Positions 63,332 to 64,000 of a DNA stretch of 64,000 bases are shown here, piece by piece. Below the pieces are notes generated by a model, which ran no database searches, had not been told where the DNA came from, and saw only the letters and a program-made list of their open reading frames with translations. This stretch comes from Mycolicibacterium neoaurum ATCC 25795. GTDB taxonomy: Bacteria > Actinomycetota > Actinomycetes > Mycobacteriales > Mycobacteriaceae. The position numbers and the translations under genes were made by a program. Location: assembly GCF_000691525.1 (NCBI RefSeq), contig NZ_JMDW01000003.1, positions 248,001-312,000 on the forward strand. The letters are read 5' to 3'. Every line of letters starts with the position of its first letter. The stretch's first letter is position 1.

Positions 63332-64000
63332 CTAGGGTGCGGCGTACAACCCCTTGCCGGTGATCAGCGGGAGATCGAGTGTGGTCGTGATGCCCGGTTC
63401 GGCCGCGACCACCGCCGCGATGGCGTTGACCACTCGTGCGGCGGTAGCCACCAAACCGGCGTGATTGTGGTCGCCCTTGCGGCTGCTCAGGCACAGGTCC
63501 AGCGCGTAGGACGGCTCGCCGGTGACCTCGACTCGGTAGGAACCGCCCTCCTGGGCGGGCTGGGGCCAGTCCGGGCAGAGGTCCGCGCGCAGCCGGGTCA
63601 CGTGCTCCAGCACCACGGCGGGATGTCCGTCGACCATGCCGCGCACCTCGAAACGCATGGCGGCGGTGCTGCCCGCGGGAATCGGTCCGGCGGCGATCCG
63701 GAAGTCCTCGGGGGCCGGGATCCGGGTGTGGGTTTCGGTGACCTCGTCGAGTTCGATGCCCAGGCCGGCGGCCAATTGACGCACCACCGAGCCCCAGGCC
63801 AGGCTGAGCACACCGGGCTGCAGCAGCATCGGCAGCTCGTCGATGCTCTTGCCGAAACCCATCACGTCGAACATGACGGTGGGACTGTCGTAGGTGGCGT
63901 AGTCGACGATCTCCATACAGCGGATCTGCTCGACACTCTGGCAGGTCCCGGCGAGCGCCAGCGGCAGCAGGTCGTTGGCGAAACCGGGATCGATGCCGTT
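63332..64000 (-). CDS. dihydrodipicolinate-reductase-like protein (5' truncated)
   Basis: At least 223 residues; the frame runs off the right edge of the window (GIDPGFANDLLPLALAGTC is the first visible sequence), so the N-terminal NAD(P)-binding part is missing. CMEIVDYATYDSPTVMFDVMGFGKSIDELPM and the C-terminal RVVNAIAAVVAAEPGITTTLDLPLITGKGLYA are typical of the mycobacterial DapB-like/diaminopimelate-dehydrogenase-like family of uncertain substrate. Lies 9 nt upstream of the fusion gene, probably in one operon. Confidence 0.8.
   Translation of the reverse strand, partial: NGIDPGFANDLLPLALAGTCQSVEQIRCMEIVDYATYDSPTVMFDVMGFGKSIDELPMLLQPGVLSLAWGSVVRQLAAGLGIELDEVTETHTRIPAPEDFRIAAGPIPAGSTAAMRFEVRGMVDGHPAVVLEHVTRLRADLCPDWPQPAQEGGSYRVEVTGEPSYALDLCLSSRKGDHNHAGLVATAARVVNAIAAVVAAEPGITTTLDLPLITGKGLYAAP

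Noticed and set aside
1..64000. CRISPR array, insertion sequence or prophage
   Set aside because: No regularly spaced repeats, transposase, integrase or phage structural genes were seen; the long sequence similarities inside the NRPS are between homologous modules.

Overview
The window is high-GC DNA with tightly packed, ATGA/GTGA-overlapping operons, many GTG starts, F420-type luciferase-like oxidoreductases, a SigK/RskA pair and a run of genes in the order I remember for M. tuberculosis Rv0906-Rv0914c. It therefore looks like the chromosome of a fast-growing Mycobacterium (Mycolicibacterium). No phage, insertion sequence, plasmid or CRISPR features were seen. Family and locus comparisons are from memory; no database search was run.

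Layout. 1-12 kb: the conserved mycobacterial block: metallo-beta-lactamase, beta-lactamase-like lipoprotein, CtpE-type P-ATPase, MT0933-type antitoxin/SRPBCC toxin pair, VOC protein, cupin, membrane protein, acetyltransferase, Hsp20 (with a CIRCE operator), duplicated HxlR regulator, carotenoid-oxygenase-like enzyme and thiolase. 12-14.5 kb: ECF sigma factor, Ogt and an MFS transporter. 14.4-19.3 kb: a peptide/oligopeptide ABC importer operon. 19.5-23.6 kb: a stress-signalling block, with STAS antagonist and anti-sigma kinase on one strand and receiver-phosphatase, CHASE3 histidine kinase and single-domain response regulator on the other. 23.8-29.6 kb: isochorismatase-like hydrolase, a MOSC-reductase-ferredoxin fusion, and a TetR-linked cassette.

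29.6-54.4 kb is the main feature, an iron-regulated nonribosomal siderophore locus. It contains two FecCD-type permeases, an EntS-like exporter, a siderophore-binding lipoprotein, a 5133-residue NRPS, a stand-alone A-PCP protein, a MupA-type luciferase-like monooxygenase and a histidine ammonia-lyase homologue. Two IdeR-box-like sequences (each 15/19 to the consensus) sit in the two divergent promoter regions. The NRPS reads C-A-PCP / C-PCP / C-A(nMT)-PCP / C-A-PCP / C-A-PCP, with no epimerase and no thioesterase. By-eye specificity codes suggest beta-alanine for A1, delta-N-hydroxyornithine for the methylating A2, and basic residues for A3 and A4. With the A-PCP protein as starter this predicts a six-residue peptide, X-betaAla-(betaAla)-NMe-hydroxyOrn-Orn-like-(cyclo)hydroxyOrn-like. 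That order matches what I remember of exochelin MN from M. neoaurum, which starts with beta-hydroxyhistidine.

54.4-64 kb: a secreted six-cysteine protein, tRNA-Arg(CCU), a CsbD-like protein, an LLM oxidoreductase, rskA-sigK with the adjacent flavoprotein, an amidohydrolase/permease pair, a gamma-glutamylcyclotransferase/poly-gamma-glutamate-hydrolase fusion, and a truncated dihydrodipicolinate-reductase-like gene running off the end. No gene-free stretch exceeds about 300 bases.
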